Source: Brevipalpus yothersi (Eukaryota; Arthropoda; Arachnida; Trombidiformes; Tenuipalpidae). Taken from it: a stretch of DNA of 64,000 nt. Position numbers and translations under genes: made by a program. The notes under the pieces were generated by a model. The model ran no database searches, was not told the origin of the DNA, and saw only the letters and a list, made by a program, of their open reading frames with translations. Shown here in pieces: positions 13,505-24,786 of the stretch. The stretch covers positions 517,163 to 581,162 of the forward strand of contig QZCP01000556.1 of NCBI GenBank assembly GCA_003956705.1. The letters are read 5' to 3'. Position 1 is the stretch's first letter. The number at the start of each line of letters is the position of its first letter.

Positions 13505-14141
13505 GTTGACTACTGGTGATCAATGACTTTTTGTGTGATGATGAATAAAAAGTTGTGGTCAATAAATGTATTTGGTAAATATATAAATATATTGGACAAA
13601 ATGAGTTGTAAAACGTTGAATTTTCCAACAAGAGGCAAATATTTTCCACTTGAATAACGTGCTGGCCCACGGAAACAACAAAGTGTATCAAAAGTATTTA
13701 GAGGAGTATTCAGATGTGGGAAGTAAATTTTCCACACATACACAGTTACACAACAAAATTTACACAAAAAATGTGATCAGTAGAAACTGTAAAACTCGAC
13801 ACACTTCAACGAAAAGAATGCGCGTTCAAAAACAGAGAAAGCAAATTGATGAATCAAATGAAACGACGATAATATTTATCAAAGGAATATCGGTGAAAAT
13901 TTTGCATTCACACACACACTCTCTCTCTATCTCTTTTTCGGCCACTTTTAAAATTTTAAATCAACTAGACACACACACAAAAACATGCATATCCATACAC
14001 ATAGGAATACATACATTCATGTACACACGCTTGCGGCTAAGACAAGACAAGCTTCATGCTTCTCTCAATGAAAATTTTGATGCAAGTTTACATCAGGAAA
14101 AGAGAGGGAGAGTCTCAAATGAGCTCCCATACTTACTCACT

Positions 14142-14276
<135 letters not shown>

Positions 14277-14723
14277 CAACTCACTCCCCCAACCGCTTAC
14301 CACCTGTTCGACCCCCTTTTCCCCTCACCCGCCACCCCCAAGGACTTATCTCACTTGAGATTTATTCTCTCTTTCCTATATCATATACTACTACTACTAT
14401 TACTACTGTCTCTCTCTCTCTTTTTCGTGTGTTTCTGTGGATCCTCTTCTCTCTTTCCATTCACAAAATGTTCACACACACATACATTCAGGTACAAGCT
14501 TATATATATATCATCAATTGTTTGGAAAACCCTTTTTCTTTTCATCCAATTTTGCATGTTATTTTCAACTTAAAAACTTTTCTATTCTTAACTTCCGATG
14601 ATGAGTATGGAAGTGATCCCACTAATGTATGGATGGTGCATGGTGTATCGTCTTTTCATGAGCTTTCCATTTTCTTTGGGTTATATTCTCTCTTGTATTC
14701 TCTCTCCTCAATAGTGAGTGAGT

Positions 14724-14728
<5 letters not shown>

Positions 14729-14785
<57 letters not shown>
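14729..14785. repeat. (GA)n microsatellite preceded by GTGA units
   Basis: Four GTGA tetranucleotides lead into a 57-bp GA run. It lies about 450 bp from the CT tract at 14143-14276, in the opposite strand sense. Confidence 0.97.
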
Positions 14786-14787
<2 letters not shown>

Positions 14788-15555
14788 AGATCTTATGTCT
14801 CATTGAAATTTAAAGGGAAAACAAATTATTCACCGTTTTTACCTATCCATTAGTCGAAAATTTTGTTAACCGTTCATGATGTTCTACCGGGACACACCAT
14901 CGAGACGGTTGGAAAAGGAATAAGCTATTCGAAATAGCTAGCGAGAGAGACTTTTCCAGCGGACTTTTAGACCAGACCTGACCAGAAGGCTAGCGATGAA
15001 CGAAAACGGAATGATGTTGGCCTGGCATTGAGAGAGAGGCCAAAAGTGAGAGAGATAGAGAAGGTCACTTATATTGCCAATTCCAATGGATGCCCAAAAC
15101 TGTGTTCTGGTCCGATCAGTGACAGTCTTTTCCAGCAAAAAAAGAGAAAAAAGCGAGAGAGATGCATTTCTTTCAGATTCTGAAAAAAAACTCACCGTTT
15201 TCATCGGTCAATTGGATAGTAAACAGTTGCTCAATTTTGGCCTCTATAAGAGAGAAAAAGAGGCAAGTTTTCCTGGTGAACGATTGCCATAAGCAAGTGG
15301 AAAATGCTGATAGAGAGACAAGCGATCGTCTCTCTCAATGAAACTTCCATCAGAATTTTACTCAATCAAAGTTTGGTCTATTTTTCTGTGTTCACTCTTT
15401 TTTGATCATGGTAGTGGCTGTAGCTCCTGTTGGAGGGCCATTTTTTGTAATTGAGTTGAAATTCCTAGAAAAATCACTTCAAATTCCAACAAGTTTTTAT
15501 TCCATTCTCTACTTGTTTGATTCTCTTCCAAACGTTGAAAAACTATCATCTGATC

Positions 15556-15558
<3 letters not shown>

Positions 15559-15626
<68 letters not shown>
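15559..15626. repeat. (CT)n microsatellite, about 68 bp
   Basis: Uninterrupted CT run. Confidence 0.98.
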
Positions 15627-15628
<2 letters not shown>

Positions 15629-16513
15629 CTCGATTTGTCTTCTACACACAGGCAATGAAAGCATGCTAGTTGTATTCGGAAGCTCATTTCAGCTCTTACT
15701 GGGGCCAGAAAATCTCTGAAATTCGGGAGCTAAAAATTTCATTGAGAAAAACTTGAAAACTGCTCTCAGAAGAAGAAGAAGAAGAAGTGATAGGTTGAGT
15801 ATCCGGAGGAACGTTGAGTAGACGGCAAAAGGTAAAAAAGTTTTCTTAATCAAACCATTGTTGTTTGGATGAAGAAGAGATAATTGCAACTACTTTTCAC
15901 TCTTTTTCTCGCTCATCTTCCACAGATTGAAAGAAGAAGAAAGAAAGTAAGAGAGAAAGAGAGAGAGAATGTGAAGGAAAACTACTGGAAAACTATACAC
16001 GCACATCTTCAAGATGTCTGTATGTATCGTTTCAAGATCATCTAAAATTTCCCCTATTTTTTTCCTCTACTTCATTCTGACAATATGATATTTTATCATC
16101 AGCAAAATAAGCCTCTGAGTGACACTCTATCACCAATGTGTGGCTGTAGATGAGAGCATCTTTCTTTCTCTCTTTCAATAATCATTCATGCGAAATGAAC
16201 TCGAGCAAACATGCTTCCAGTCAATAAATCGTTAAAAAAAATGATTGAATCTCAACAATTATTCAAAATCTTGCCAAACTCTTCCATTTAAATCCTCAGA
16301 GGAGAAACAGAGCATGGAATCTTCCATCGTCACTCTGTTCGAAGACAAGACTTGGTAGTATAAGCTCTCAAATTTTTAGTAATTGTAATTTTCAGTATAC
16401 ATGTAATGTTTTAGTTTGTTTCCTAGATCAATTGAATCTCAAATCATTCTTGTACCGGTACATTTTTGATCACACCTAAAACATACAATTGTATATTACA
16501 CATTGTGTTCACG

Positions 16514-16514
<1 letters not shown>

Positions 16515-16571
<57 letters not shown>
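16515..16571. repeat. (CT)n microsatellite, about 57 bp
   Basis: Uninterrupted CT run. A second one of similar size follows 220 bp away. Confidence 0.97.
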
Positions 16572-16572
<1 letters not shown>

Positions 16573-16791
16573 ATCTTTTCACACCTTGAAGAACACACGA
16601 TTTCATCTGTTCACCCTTTCTTGGACTCACTTTTCCGCTTGTCTGTTTGCATTTATGAACATGGATACTTGCCGAGAATTCAAGAGGTGTCGATGAAAAG
16701 TTGTGAATGAAATAGTAACCATCATTCTTTTCGTAGTAATAGTAAAGAGAGAGTATGGTCAAATGTAGAAATCTCTCTTTCAGAACACTGA

Positions 16792-16794
<3 letters not shown>

Positions 16795-16849
<55 letters not shown>
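16795..16849. repeat. (CT)n microsatellite, about 55 bp
   Basis: Uninterrupted CT run in the same strand sense as the tract at 16515. Confidence 0.97.
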
Positions 16850-16851
<2 letters not shown>

Positions 16852-18294
16852 AAAATCCATCGAGCGAATCGGATGAGTAGACCTGAGAATCATCATCTAC
16901 TATATGTCCATGGGAAAGCCTCTTCTTTTCTCTCTCTTTTTTTCTGGTAAGCACTAAACTACTGCTACTACATGGATAAGAGGTTGATTTTTATGAATGA
17001 AAAGTTTGAGAAGAGAAAGAGCAAGCAGAAAAAGTTTCATATGATGACCGTTTTCACCAGAACTCATGACCAATTCCGAAAAAATATTGGTCATTCGAAG
17101 AATAACATCTCCTTTTCGAAAAATATTGATATCTACTAATTGAGGCCAAGGGAATAATATAGTTCAAGTAAGACACGATGTGGTAAAAGTGATGAAAATT
17201 CTCGGCCATTAGCACTGATCTTTTTGCCCAGAAATTTTCATCCTTCAGATTTTCGGGAAATCTACACAAAAGCCTATCCCTTCATTCACTCATCTTTGAC
17301 TCAATTTAGAGAGGCCTCTTCCACCACCTCCTCTACCTCCTCCACCTCCTCTTCCTCGGGCTTCTGTACTCCACCCTGTTGGTAAACAGTAGTAAGAAAG
17401 AGAGAAGAATAATAGAGAATAAGAAGAATCAAAAAAGAAATTCTAGTAGATGTAGTAGCAGTTTATCACAAAAACTTTTCTCAATGAATGAAAACTTTTC
17501 GCCGTCTTCGTTCACTTTTATTCTTTTGCTATTCAATTTGATCTGAGAAAAAGCGAGAGAGAGAGAAAGATACATGTATATAATGATAGAAAAGAAGAAC
17601 ATTTTCTTTACTCACAAATATTTTACTCCAAAGAGTGTACCTGTATGTGTGTACAACTTTTTTAACAGTACAGTGTAGTCCAAGAAAAGTTTTCTATCCT
17701 TCTTACACAAAAGTTGTTCTCTCTCTCTCATCTTTCGTTTTTCTCCTCTTTTTCTTCTGTCCTCTCTTCGCCTATTCATTGAGAATTTTTTTTGTTCTTT
17801 TCTTCTTCTTCTTCTTACTTCCATGGTTTAATCATCAAACTTCTTCTCTTTCTTTATTATTTTCTCCGCCTTCATGCTTTTCTCTCTCTCCTTCTTCTTC
17901 ATTGCATCTTCTTCTTCTTCTTCTTCTCTCTTCCTCCACCTCCACTCATCATACTCTCTTCACTTTTTTTCATCCCCAAACTCACAAGTCTCATCCTATC
18001 ATTCTCTTTCTCTCTCTCTCTCTCTCTCCCACTTTTCATTCATCTCTTAGATTTGGCCATCTCTTTTTGCTATCTTCATCAGAACATCAACTCAATTCGA
18101 TATGAAATCATTCCAATCTCTGTTCACCAATTATCAGTATCTGCTTTCATTGCTTTCACTCAGAATGACCCGAGACGGATATTTGTGGCCACAATATGGG
18201 TAGAAATAAAGAAGACAAAAAGAGAGAAAATTCCATAATATACCAGAACAAAATTATATTTCACCGGAGACACATATGAGTCATGAAGAAACTT

Positions 18295-18300
<6 letters not shown>

Positions 18301-18344
<44 letters not shown>
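18301..18344. repeat. (GA)n microsatellite
   Basis: Uninterrupted GA run of 44 bp. Confidence 0.97.
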
Positions 18345-18350
<6 letters not shown>

Positions 18351-18735
18351 TAGGAAAAATAATGTAGCGAATAATCGGAATTGAGTGCGGAGAATTGGTC
18401 AAAAGTAGTGGTCACTTGTGAGAGAAATAAAAGGCCGCCGTTCGAAGTGTGGCCAGGAGAAGACAAAAGTTGAGAGGTAGAGAGAAAATAAAATTCTGGA
18501 GGAGGCAAAAGGAGGAACCATCATTTGTGAAAACAATCATAATTCTTTGGTCAAAATGATCTTGCCGCCAAGAATATTTTTGGTGTCTCTCTCTATCTCT
18601 ACATGTGTATGTGTATGTGAATTTCGGTAAGCCATTGGACTCATCATTGTTTACTGGCGAATATAACTTGTTTTGGAAGCCAGTTAAATGGTTTCTAAAA
18701 TTGCCCAATACTTCCGTGCTTCCTTGCTCTTATTT

Positions 18736-18738
<3 letters not shown>

Positions 18739-18771
<33 letters not shown>
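18739..18771. repeat. (CT)n microsatellite
   Basis: CT run of about 33 bp. A GA run of similar length lies 118 bp downstream at 18889-18919. Confidence 0.95.
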
Positions 18772-18773
<2 letters not shown>

Positions 18774-18885
18774 AAATTAAGAGAGAGCCGATTTTGAGGC
18801 CAGTTTTACGTTTCTTGGAAATATCTCAATTTAGCTGTCATTGAGCAAAAAGGGGCAAAATTGCCCAAGACCGATTTCGTTGTGA

Positions 18886-18888
<3 letters not shown>

Positions 18889-18919
<31 letters not shown>
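18889..18919. repeat. (GA)n microsatellite
   Basis: GA run of 31 bp. Confidence 0.95.
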
Positions 18920-18921
<2 letters not shown>

Positions 18922-20453
18922 TACATGCCAATATATATTTTGAGAGATATCTTTTCACAGACATACACAATTTTTACTTGTTCTTTGAAATTTTTCCTCG
19001 TTCTCCTTGTGTGTTAAAATTCTTTTCAATGTGTAGGAGAAAAGATGAATGGGCCAAGAGGGGTGGAAAAGAAATTTTTTCATCTTGGTGCTATCGTGCC
19101 AGAGAGCCTTTAAGCGGCACCCAAGATACCGATGATCGGTAACTATGAGAAAATTTTTGAGCTATTTTCGCTTACAAAATTGTGATGGATTTTCTATCTG
19201 ACACTGGTATTCAGTTCACTTTATCATTGCGTGTTTACTTGAATTACCAATATTCATATCGAATATTTTAACATTGCTCAATATTCATTGCAAATAATAA
19301 AATAAACTGCTTTAGAAGAAGATCTGATAGCCTCTAAGCTATCATTATTTGGTGCAATAAATTTGATGATCCATTTTGGATTGTAATCCATAAGACACAC
19401 GATATTGAACCTTCAAGAAGGTAAAAATTTCATCTTCAAAATCAATTTAGTGCTTAAGTATTACACTTTTCAATAATTCTTTTTCATGAGCTCAAAAAAA
19501 TCCTAACATAAATGATCTATTATAGCTGACAATCAAATATTGATCTGAAAGCTGTAAATTTTGAATGTGCTGAAAATTCTCCAAAAAATAAAATAACGTA
19601 AAGCGTAAGATCTGAAAAGAGGTTGAGGAAATTTTGCCACTAAAATTGATAAAAAAACAATTCCAGGCCCATAGAAGTTTAAATTTGGTCCCAAATATGA
19701 CAGCTATCATTTCAGTAAAAAAACCGTTATCCACTACAAAACACTTTGGATATTCGAAAATAATATGTATGCGTGAGTGTAGATATGTATACCATTCAGC
19801 ATTTAAAAGTTAATCGACTAAAATCGACAGCCAGTAGAAAGCATATTTTCCATAGGTAGGACCATTGTTTCAGCTGCACGCGCGTAACGCGTGCTGACCG
19901 AATAGATCAACCCAAAGTGGGAGGCTGAAGAACGGAAGAGAGAGAGCGAAAAATTCAACGGTTCAACAAGCGAGTTATTCAAGTGGAGGAGGCTATCGGA
20001 ATGCTACAGTGTTGGGCTAAATTGCATGCCTTTAGGGCTGAGTATTTCCAACGATCATTTTGAGAAAAAATTTGTTCAAACGGTTTATTGGTCAATCTAA
20101 CGAATTTTTTTTGTCATTTTTTTGAATTGTGAATCAATAGCTTTGTTAGCAAAACTGTTAGCCTATGGAATCATTGAGATGATTAAATACTTTTCTATGA
20201 AGCCATAGAATAAATGTCAGGTGGAATAATTTACCTAGGCACCAAACCGTCCACCAGATACATGATCATCCATCTCTCTTTCAGAAGAAAGTCAAAAGAT
20301 TGTTGGTGAAAAAAATAACAGGACACAAAGTTCAAATCTTGAAATTATCAATCAAATTTGAGTCAATTTGGATTTAGAGTCATCGGCAGTAAAGAATTGT
20401 ACGAAAATAGTGACTGATTGAAATGAGATGCAATATTTCGAGATTAAGTAGAG

Positions 20454-20459
20454 TTTATT
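20454..20459 (-). other. Polyadenylation signal of the cathepsin B-like gene
   Basis: AATAAA on the minus strand, about 110 bp beyond the stop codon at 20569-20567. This fits the 3' end of the protease gene. Confidence 0.6.
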
Positions 20460-20566
20460 GTAATCCATTGGTAAAGGAGGGAACAGCATTCATTTCTAGA
20501 GTTGAGACTGATTCTTGATCATTAAAAATTTGAATTCACTGAGCTCACATTCAATTGGTTCCGTTA

Positions 20567-21682
20567 TCAGGGCAATTTTGGTTGAGCAGCATTGATACCC
20601 TCTTCAATACCACACGCATTAGTGTCCCTTTGAATTTTGAAAAATCCGTCATCAGCGAATTTGGTACCCCAAGAATTTGCAATCAGCCAATAGTCAGTAC
20701 CTTTTTGAGTTCCCCAACCCAAAATTTTGACCGCATGACCATGACTGTAATTGGGATCATATTCACCACATTCAAAGACTCCTGAAAGCACAAAATGTAA
20801 AAGATCAGGATGTACATTAATACTAGAGCTCTCATCTCACCTGTTGAATCGTTGAGTTCCATACTAACATCAAAATAAGCTGTAACTGGACCATTTTGGA
20901 GGATTTCAGACTGAATTTCTTGCATGTTTTGCCCTATCGTATAAGGCACATCACCATAAGTCTTGTCATTCCCATAGGATACTGGATAGCCTGATTGGCA
21001 CTGTTTTTTACACCCTTGTTTCGATTGACACTCGGGATAAGGATCATCACGAGAACGAGGAGGTGTAGCATAAGGTTTGCATCCATCGCCACCATACAAT
21101 CCACCAGTAACGATTCCATCTGAATGCCAATATTTGTACCAAATCAGTAGGTCAACTTTGTCTTTGGGACTTGATTTATTTGACTCAATATGGCATTGAT
21201 CACAACAGTTGATCAGATCTTCTGCTGAAACGTTCACATTGATCGAACCTTTGGAAGCGATACACAATCGATCGGACATCACTTCAGTAGATGCCAAAGC
21301 CCAACACGTTGGACAGCTACTTTGATCTCGAATCAATCCAATGGTTGGACACTCGGGCCAATAGGTTCTAGCGTCAAATAAAACTGGAATGTTTTCGAAA
21401 ATTTTGATGCTTTTTCGAGCTTGTATCCAAGATTCATCATTGAAACTTCGACGCATCATTTCAAAACTGGGAAGACCAGAAAACTTACCATCAAACTAAC
21501 AAAATGGTAAGTCATGATGTAAGAAGGGAAAAGATCTCATGAGGACTGAATTTCGATTATCTTACCTTTGACGTTGTTCCATAGAAGTTTGTAAAGTCCA
21601 CCTTTTCATCAGATAGAGGCTGTAGAGAGGCATTTTCCAGCAGTAAGCCAGAGAAAATGAACAAGATCAACATGAATTCCAT
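20567..21682 (-). CDS. Divergent cathepsin B-like cysteine peptidase (C1A)
   Basis: Three exons read on the minus strand: 21682-21566, 21495-20841 and 20781-20567. The introns are 70 and 59 nt with GT-AG ends, and the product is 328 aa. It opens with a hydrophobic signal peptide (MEFMLILFIFSG), then a short propeptide with the cathepsin B-like PLSDEKV, then mature sequence from about VLFDARTYWPECPTI. The papain-type residues are in place: Gln97, Cys103 (in SCPTCWAL), His273 (SHGHAVKILGWG) and Asn293 (ANSW). It therefore probably acts as a secreted or lysosomal cysteine protease. Oddities are that the usual CGSCW is CPTCW, the GCNGG motif is missing, and the occluding loop lacks the His-His pair and one Cys, so cathepsin B's exopeptidase activity is doubtful. 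An ATG at 21760 in the same frame would add 26 residues. I prefer 21682 because it places the signal peptide at the N-terminus and leaves a normal leader after the TATA box. Confidence 0.88.
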
Positions 21683-21792
21683 AATTTTGAATGAAACAAA
21701 AACAGGAACAAACTCACAACTTTTCGGTTTCACAACAAAACTCTTAGGAGACAATTTCATGTGTAAATAATATCATCTTGAAACGATAGCCC

Positions 21793-21799
21793 TTTTATA
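21793..21799 (-). promoter_or_regulatory. TATA box of the cathepsin B-like gene
   Basis: TATAAAA on the minus strand, about 110 bp upstream of the preferred ATG at 21682. Transcription would be expected to start near 21765-21770. Confidence 0.55.
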
Positions 21800-21800
21800 C

Positions 21801-23060
21801 TGATCTGAGACAGGATGTCAGAATGAATCATTCTCTGAAAAATAGAAGTAAAGGGATGGAATTGATGAAAGTATTGAGACATGATTCACTTTGGGTGCAA
21901 AATTGCCCAAAATGAGTTAGAAATGCATAAATTGTTGCTAATAATACTTCTGGATAAGATTTTTAACCAATCAGAAGCATCAAATAACTATTGGATCATC
22001 GTTTCCTGTGAGGAAATATTCATATTTGTCATTTTTTTGAGACTTTTGTTGCTTGCCAATGTTGATCATCCAAATTTTCGTAGATTTCACTAACAAAAAG
22101 AAACGTCTCAGAAGCCTAATGTGAGCACCAATTTTACCTACGTTCCATGTTTTTCATCAACATTTACATCTTCCATGGCAATTAACATAAATTGCTCTGA
22201 ATAATGAGGAGGAGGATGAGAGCTTGCATCTTCTTATCGATTTCCTGTCCCAACCATTATGAATATGATAGAGAGAAATGACGATTAAATATACCTCAAA
22301 TCCATTGTTCAAGTAGAAGCTTCACTTTCTCCATCAATTTCTCGGAGCTTGCATCTTACATGGTTGACTTTCTAGCCAAAAAGCGAAGCCATCTCATTGC
22401 TCCCGAGCTATCCATGATACGGTGATGAATAGAGAAGATCAAATGAAAACATCGGATATCAAGGTACAGAAAATCCTAGAGCATGCAATTTTCAGCACTT
22501 TTGTCATCGAATAGAAGTTTATATTCAAAACTTTTCGACCGTTACAGAGCCTCTCTTTTCCTTATTCTTGTTCTTTTTCTTAAAATTTTTATTGTTCTGA
22601 TATTCACCTTCCCTTCATACATACACACACACACAGCATGTGATAGCTCATCATTTTATCAGAGAGCCACATCATCCAAGTTCCTTTCAATCATTGCATC
22701 TCAGGACGTCCCAAAAAGAAGCGATGCCATAGAGAAGTCTTGCAAAAAGGTTGGACATGATGAGTGAGGGTGTCGGGCGTTGGTAGTGTTTCCTGTTCCA
22801 ATTTAGAGTTTCTCTCTCTCTCTCTCACACACACTCGTTCTGTATGTGTGTACAGGAAGAAGAAATCATCCTGAGAATGAATGAAAAGAGCCGAACTAGA
22901 TACACACAGGTTTATTCTACTTGATGGGCCAACGTCGCTGTCCAGGCCATCATTGTCCCTACTATTCTATCATTTGGACTCTCTCCACTACTCTCTCTTC
23001 CTTCGGATAGACTTCCTTCGAGTTCGAGCTGTGGTTTTACCTTTGTGAAGGCCACTTTTT

Positions 23061-23093
<33 letters not shown>

Positions 23094-23436
23094 CCTGAGA
23101 CTACCTGGCCTCTTTCTCTCCATACCGATTATCACCTTCCGCTCTTTCTTCTTCCACTAACGCTCACTTAATTGCGCTTACCTTTTTCCTTTGCAAAAAC
23201 TCGGAAATTGTAGCCACGCACAGTCAAAATATAGCCTCAAACGTGTGGCCAGTATATTGAGAGTTATTCGAGAGTCAAAACTATCGTTCATATTGTGATC
23301 ATGAAGCAACTGATGAGTGGAAAGATTTTCGAAGAGAAAGACTGATTTGAACGAAAAAGGAGAAAATCATTCAAGCCACTTTAATGTTTTGCTCTTGTTT
23401 TCGGTATTCTCTCACTCTCTTCCTCTCTTCTTCTAG
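21801..23436. other. Intergenic stretch
   Basis: Between the cathepsin B promoter and the candidate exon at 23437 I see no convincing exon. It contains a short (CT)n run at 23065-23092 and an (AC)n run near 22624-22636. Confidence 0.5.
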
Positions 23437-23614
23437 GATTCATCTCGTTTATTTTCTAAAAGTCCATGGTCTGACTGACCTCGAGCTGGATTGGGAACAT
23501 CAATCATATTCCGGTGAAAGAACTATTAGGATGGTAAAAGAAAACTTGACCGTTACTCGAATGGATGCTCGCACACGCATAGTAGAAGTTGAGGAGAAAG
23601 CTGGCCATTCATAA
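23437..23614 (+). CDS. Possible terminal exon of an unrecognised gene
   Basis: A pyrimidine-rich acceptor (CTTCTTCTAG, ending 23436) opens a frame of 58 residues to TAA at 23612-23614. The product contains HGLTDLELDWEH and a charged tail ending EEKAGHS. An AATAAA at 23707-23712 follows within 100 bp. Acceptor, open frame and poly(A) signal together suggest a real last exon, but no upstream partner is clear and I recognise no family. The GLTDLELDWE part faintly resembles the GH18 chitinase DGxDxDWE motif. I do not think it is enough to claim that family. Confidence 0.3.
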
Positions 23615-24172
23615 TCGAATTCATGATGATCAGTCAAATTTTTCATCAAAATTTCGAAATGAATTCGAGAAATTACTTGCCTTACGATTGATCATACGAA
23701 TTAATTAATAAATCTTTGTACATTATTCATTCTACTTTCTGAGGGAGACAGAGAAACTTGAAAGTTTTTCTTCATTCATCATACTTGAGGTTTCAACCAA
23801 AGTTCCGGTCTCTTCAATAAGAGATGACAAATGAACGATCCCTTCTTCTTCCATACTCTAGTATTCAAACGGTTTCAACCATATGGAATGTATTCTATTT
23901 CAAACCAGAATTTTCTCAAAGTTCCATTCAAGATTCTAGAACTTTTCATCAGAACTTTTATCATACGAATTAAAATTGAACTCGATTCTTCTTGATGACA
24001 TACTGCCATCTAGAAGATATCATCATGAACATCATGAAATTGCGTTTCGAATGAAAACATTCCGAGAATTGAATTTGTTTTGAAATTTTCCCATGATTTG
24101 ATGATTGGAACTCCGCTTTTTTGGAATAATTAATTTGTATTCTGTTGTGATCAATTTGATTGTGAGTTAGCC

Positions 24173-24562
24173 ATGGTCACACCACTGTTCCCAGCATTGA
24201 CTGTCAGTTACATTGAATCACACTGGTTTGCCGGTGATGAGCCAGTTGATGAGGATGCTGTGTTGACAGCGATGGAAAAAGAAGCTGTCAATCAGTATGC
24301 TGAGATAAATCAAAAGTTTACCGAATATTTGCCCAGTTCAAATTCCTCTAATGAAGCGTATGAAGATGATGAAGAAGAGGAAGAAGAGGATAATGATGAC
24401 GATGATGAAGGTTCCGGTTCAAATGGTGAGTATCCCTTTGGCTGTTTTTATCCCACATCTTATACAGATAATTTTTTGTTTCCAGATGATGATAACGAAG
24501 AAGAACTCGAAGTTGATGATATGCCTTTCAATCCTGATTCTCCTATCATTAACATGGCTTAA
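24173..24562 (+). CDS. ANAPC15: Anaphase-promoting complex subunit 15 (APC15)-like protein
   Basis: Two exons, 24173-24425 and 24486-24562, flank a 60-nt GT-AG intron and give 109 aa. The N-terminus reads LFPALTVSYIESHWFAGDEP. It matches the pattern remembered for ANAPC15 (LFPxL, then ExxWF, then DxP), followed by a short helical stretch and a long acidic run (EDDEEEEEED). APC15 is a small subunit of the anaphase-promoting complex. In the family it helps turn over the mitotic checkpoint complex bound to APC/C. The intron has no in-frame stop and is a multiple of three, so retaining it would give 129 aa. The gene converges on PPP6C, whose stop codon lies 224 bp away. The assignment rests on pattern memory, since low-complexity acidic tails align easily. 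The N-terminal 20 residues carry the weight. Confidence 0.7.
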   Translation: MVTPLFPALTVSYIESHWFAGDEPVDEDAVLTAMEKEAVNQYAEINQKFTEYLPSSNSSNEAYEDDEEEEEEDNDDDDEGSGSNGEYPFGCFYPTSYTDNFLFPDDDNEEELEVDDMPFNPDSPIINMA

Positions 24563-24786
24563 ATCCCTTCATCCACACACCTCAATTCACACAATCTTCA
24601 TCTCTGACTCTCTCTAGAATTCTAATTCATTTCTCACATTTCTAGTTTGTTTATTCATCATTATTTTGTGTTATTTTGAGAAAGAGGGGAGAATTTTGAT
24701 AAAATGAAAGTAAAAATCATTTTAATATGCGTTAAGAGGCCATCAAATAGCTCAGAATGTATTCTCATTTATCCGTGGATTAATGT

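Noticed and set aside
13195..13509. Plus-strand frame opposite the His/Asn-rich exon
   Set aside because: The minus-strand frame has the better composition and a strong donor. The plus frame is Tyr/Cys/Asp-rich as expected for its antisense.
19081..19140. Possible tRNA-like GC-rich segment
   Set aside because: No cloverleaf could be drawn and there is no TψC-type GGTTCRANNCC box.
23437..23614. Reading the orphan exon as a GH18 chitinase because of GLTDLELDWE
   Set aside because: The catalytic DGxDxDWE pattern is not matched exactly and no other chitinase motifs are present.
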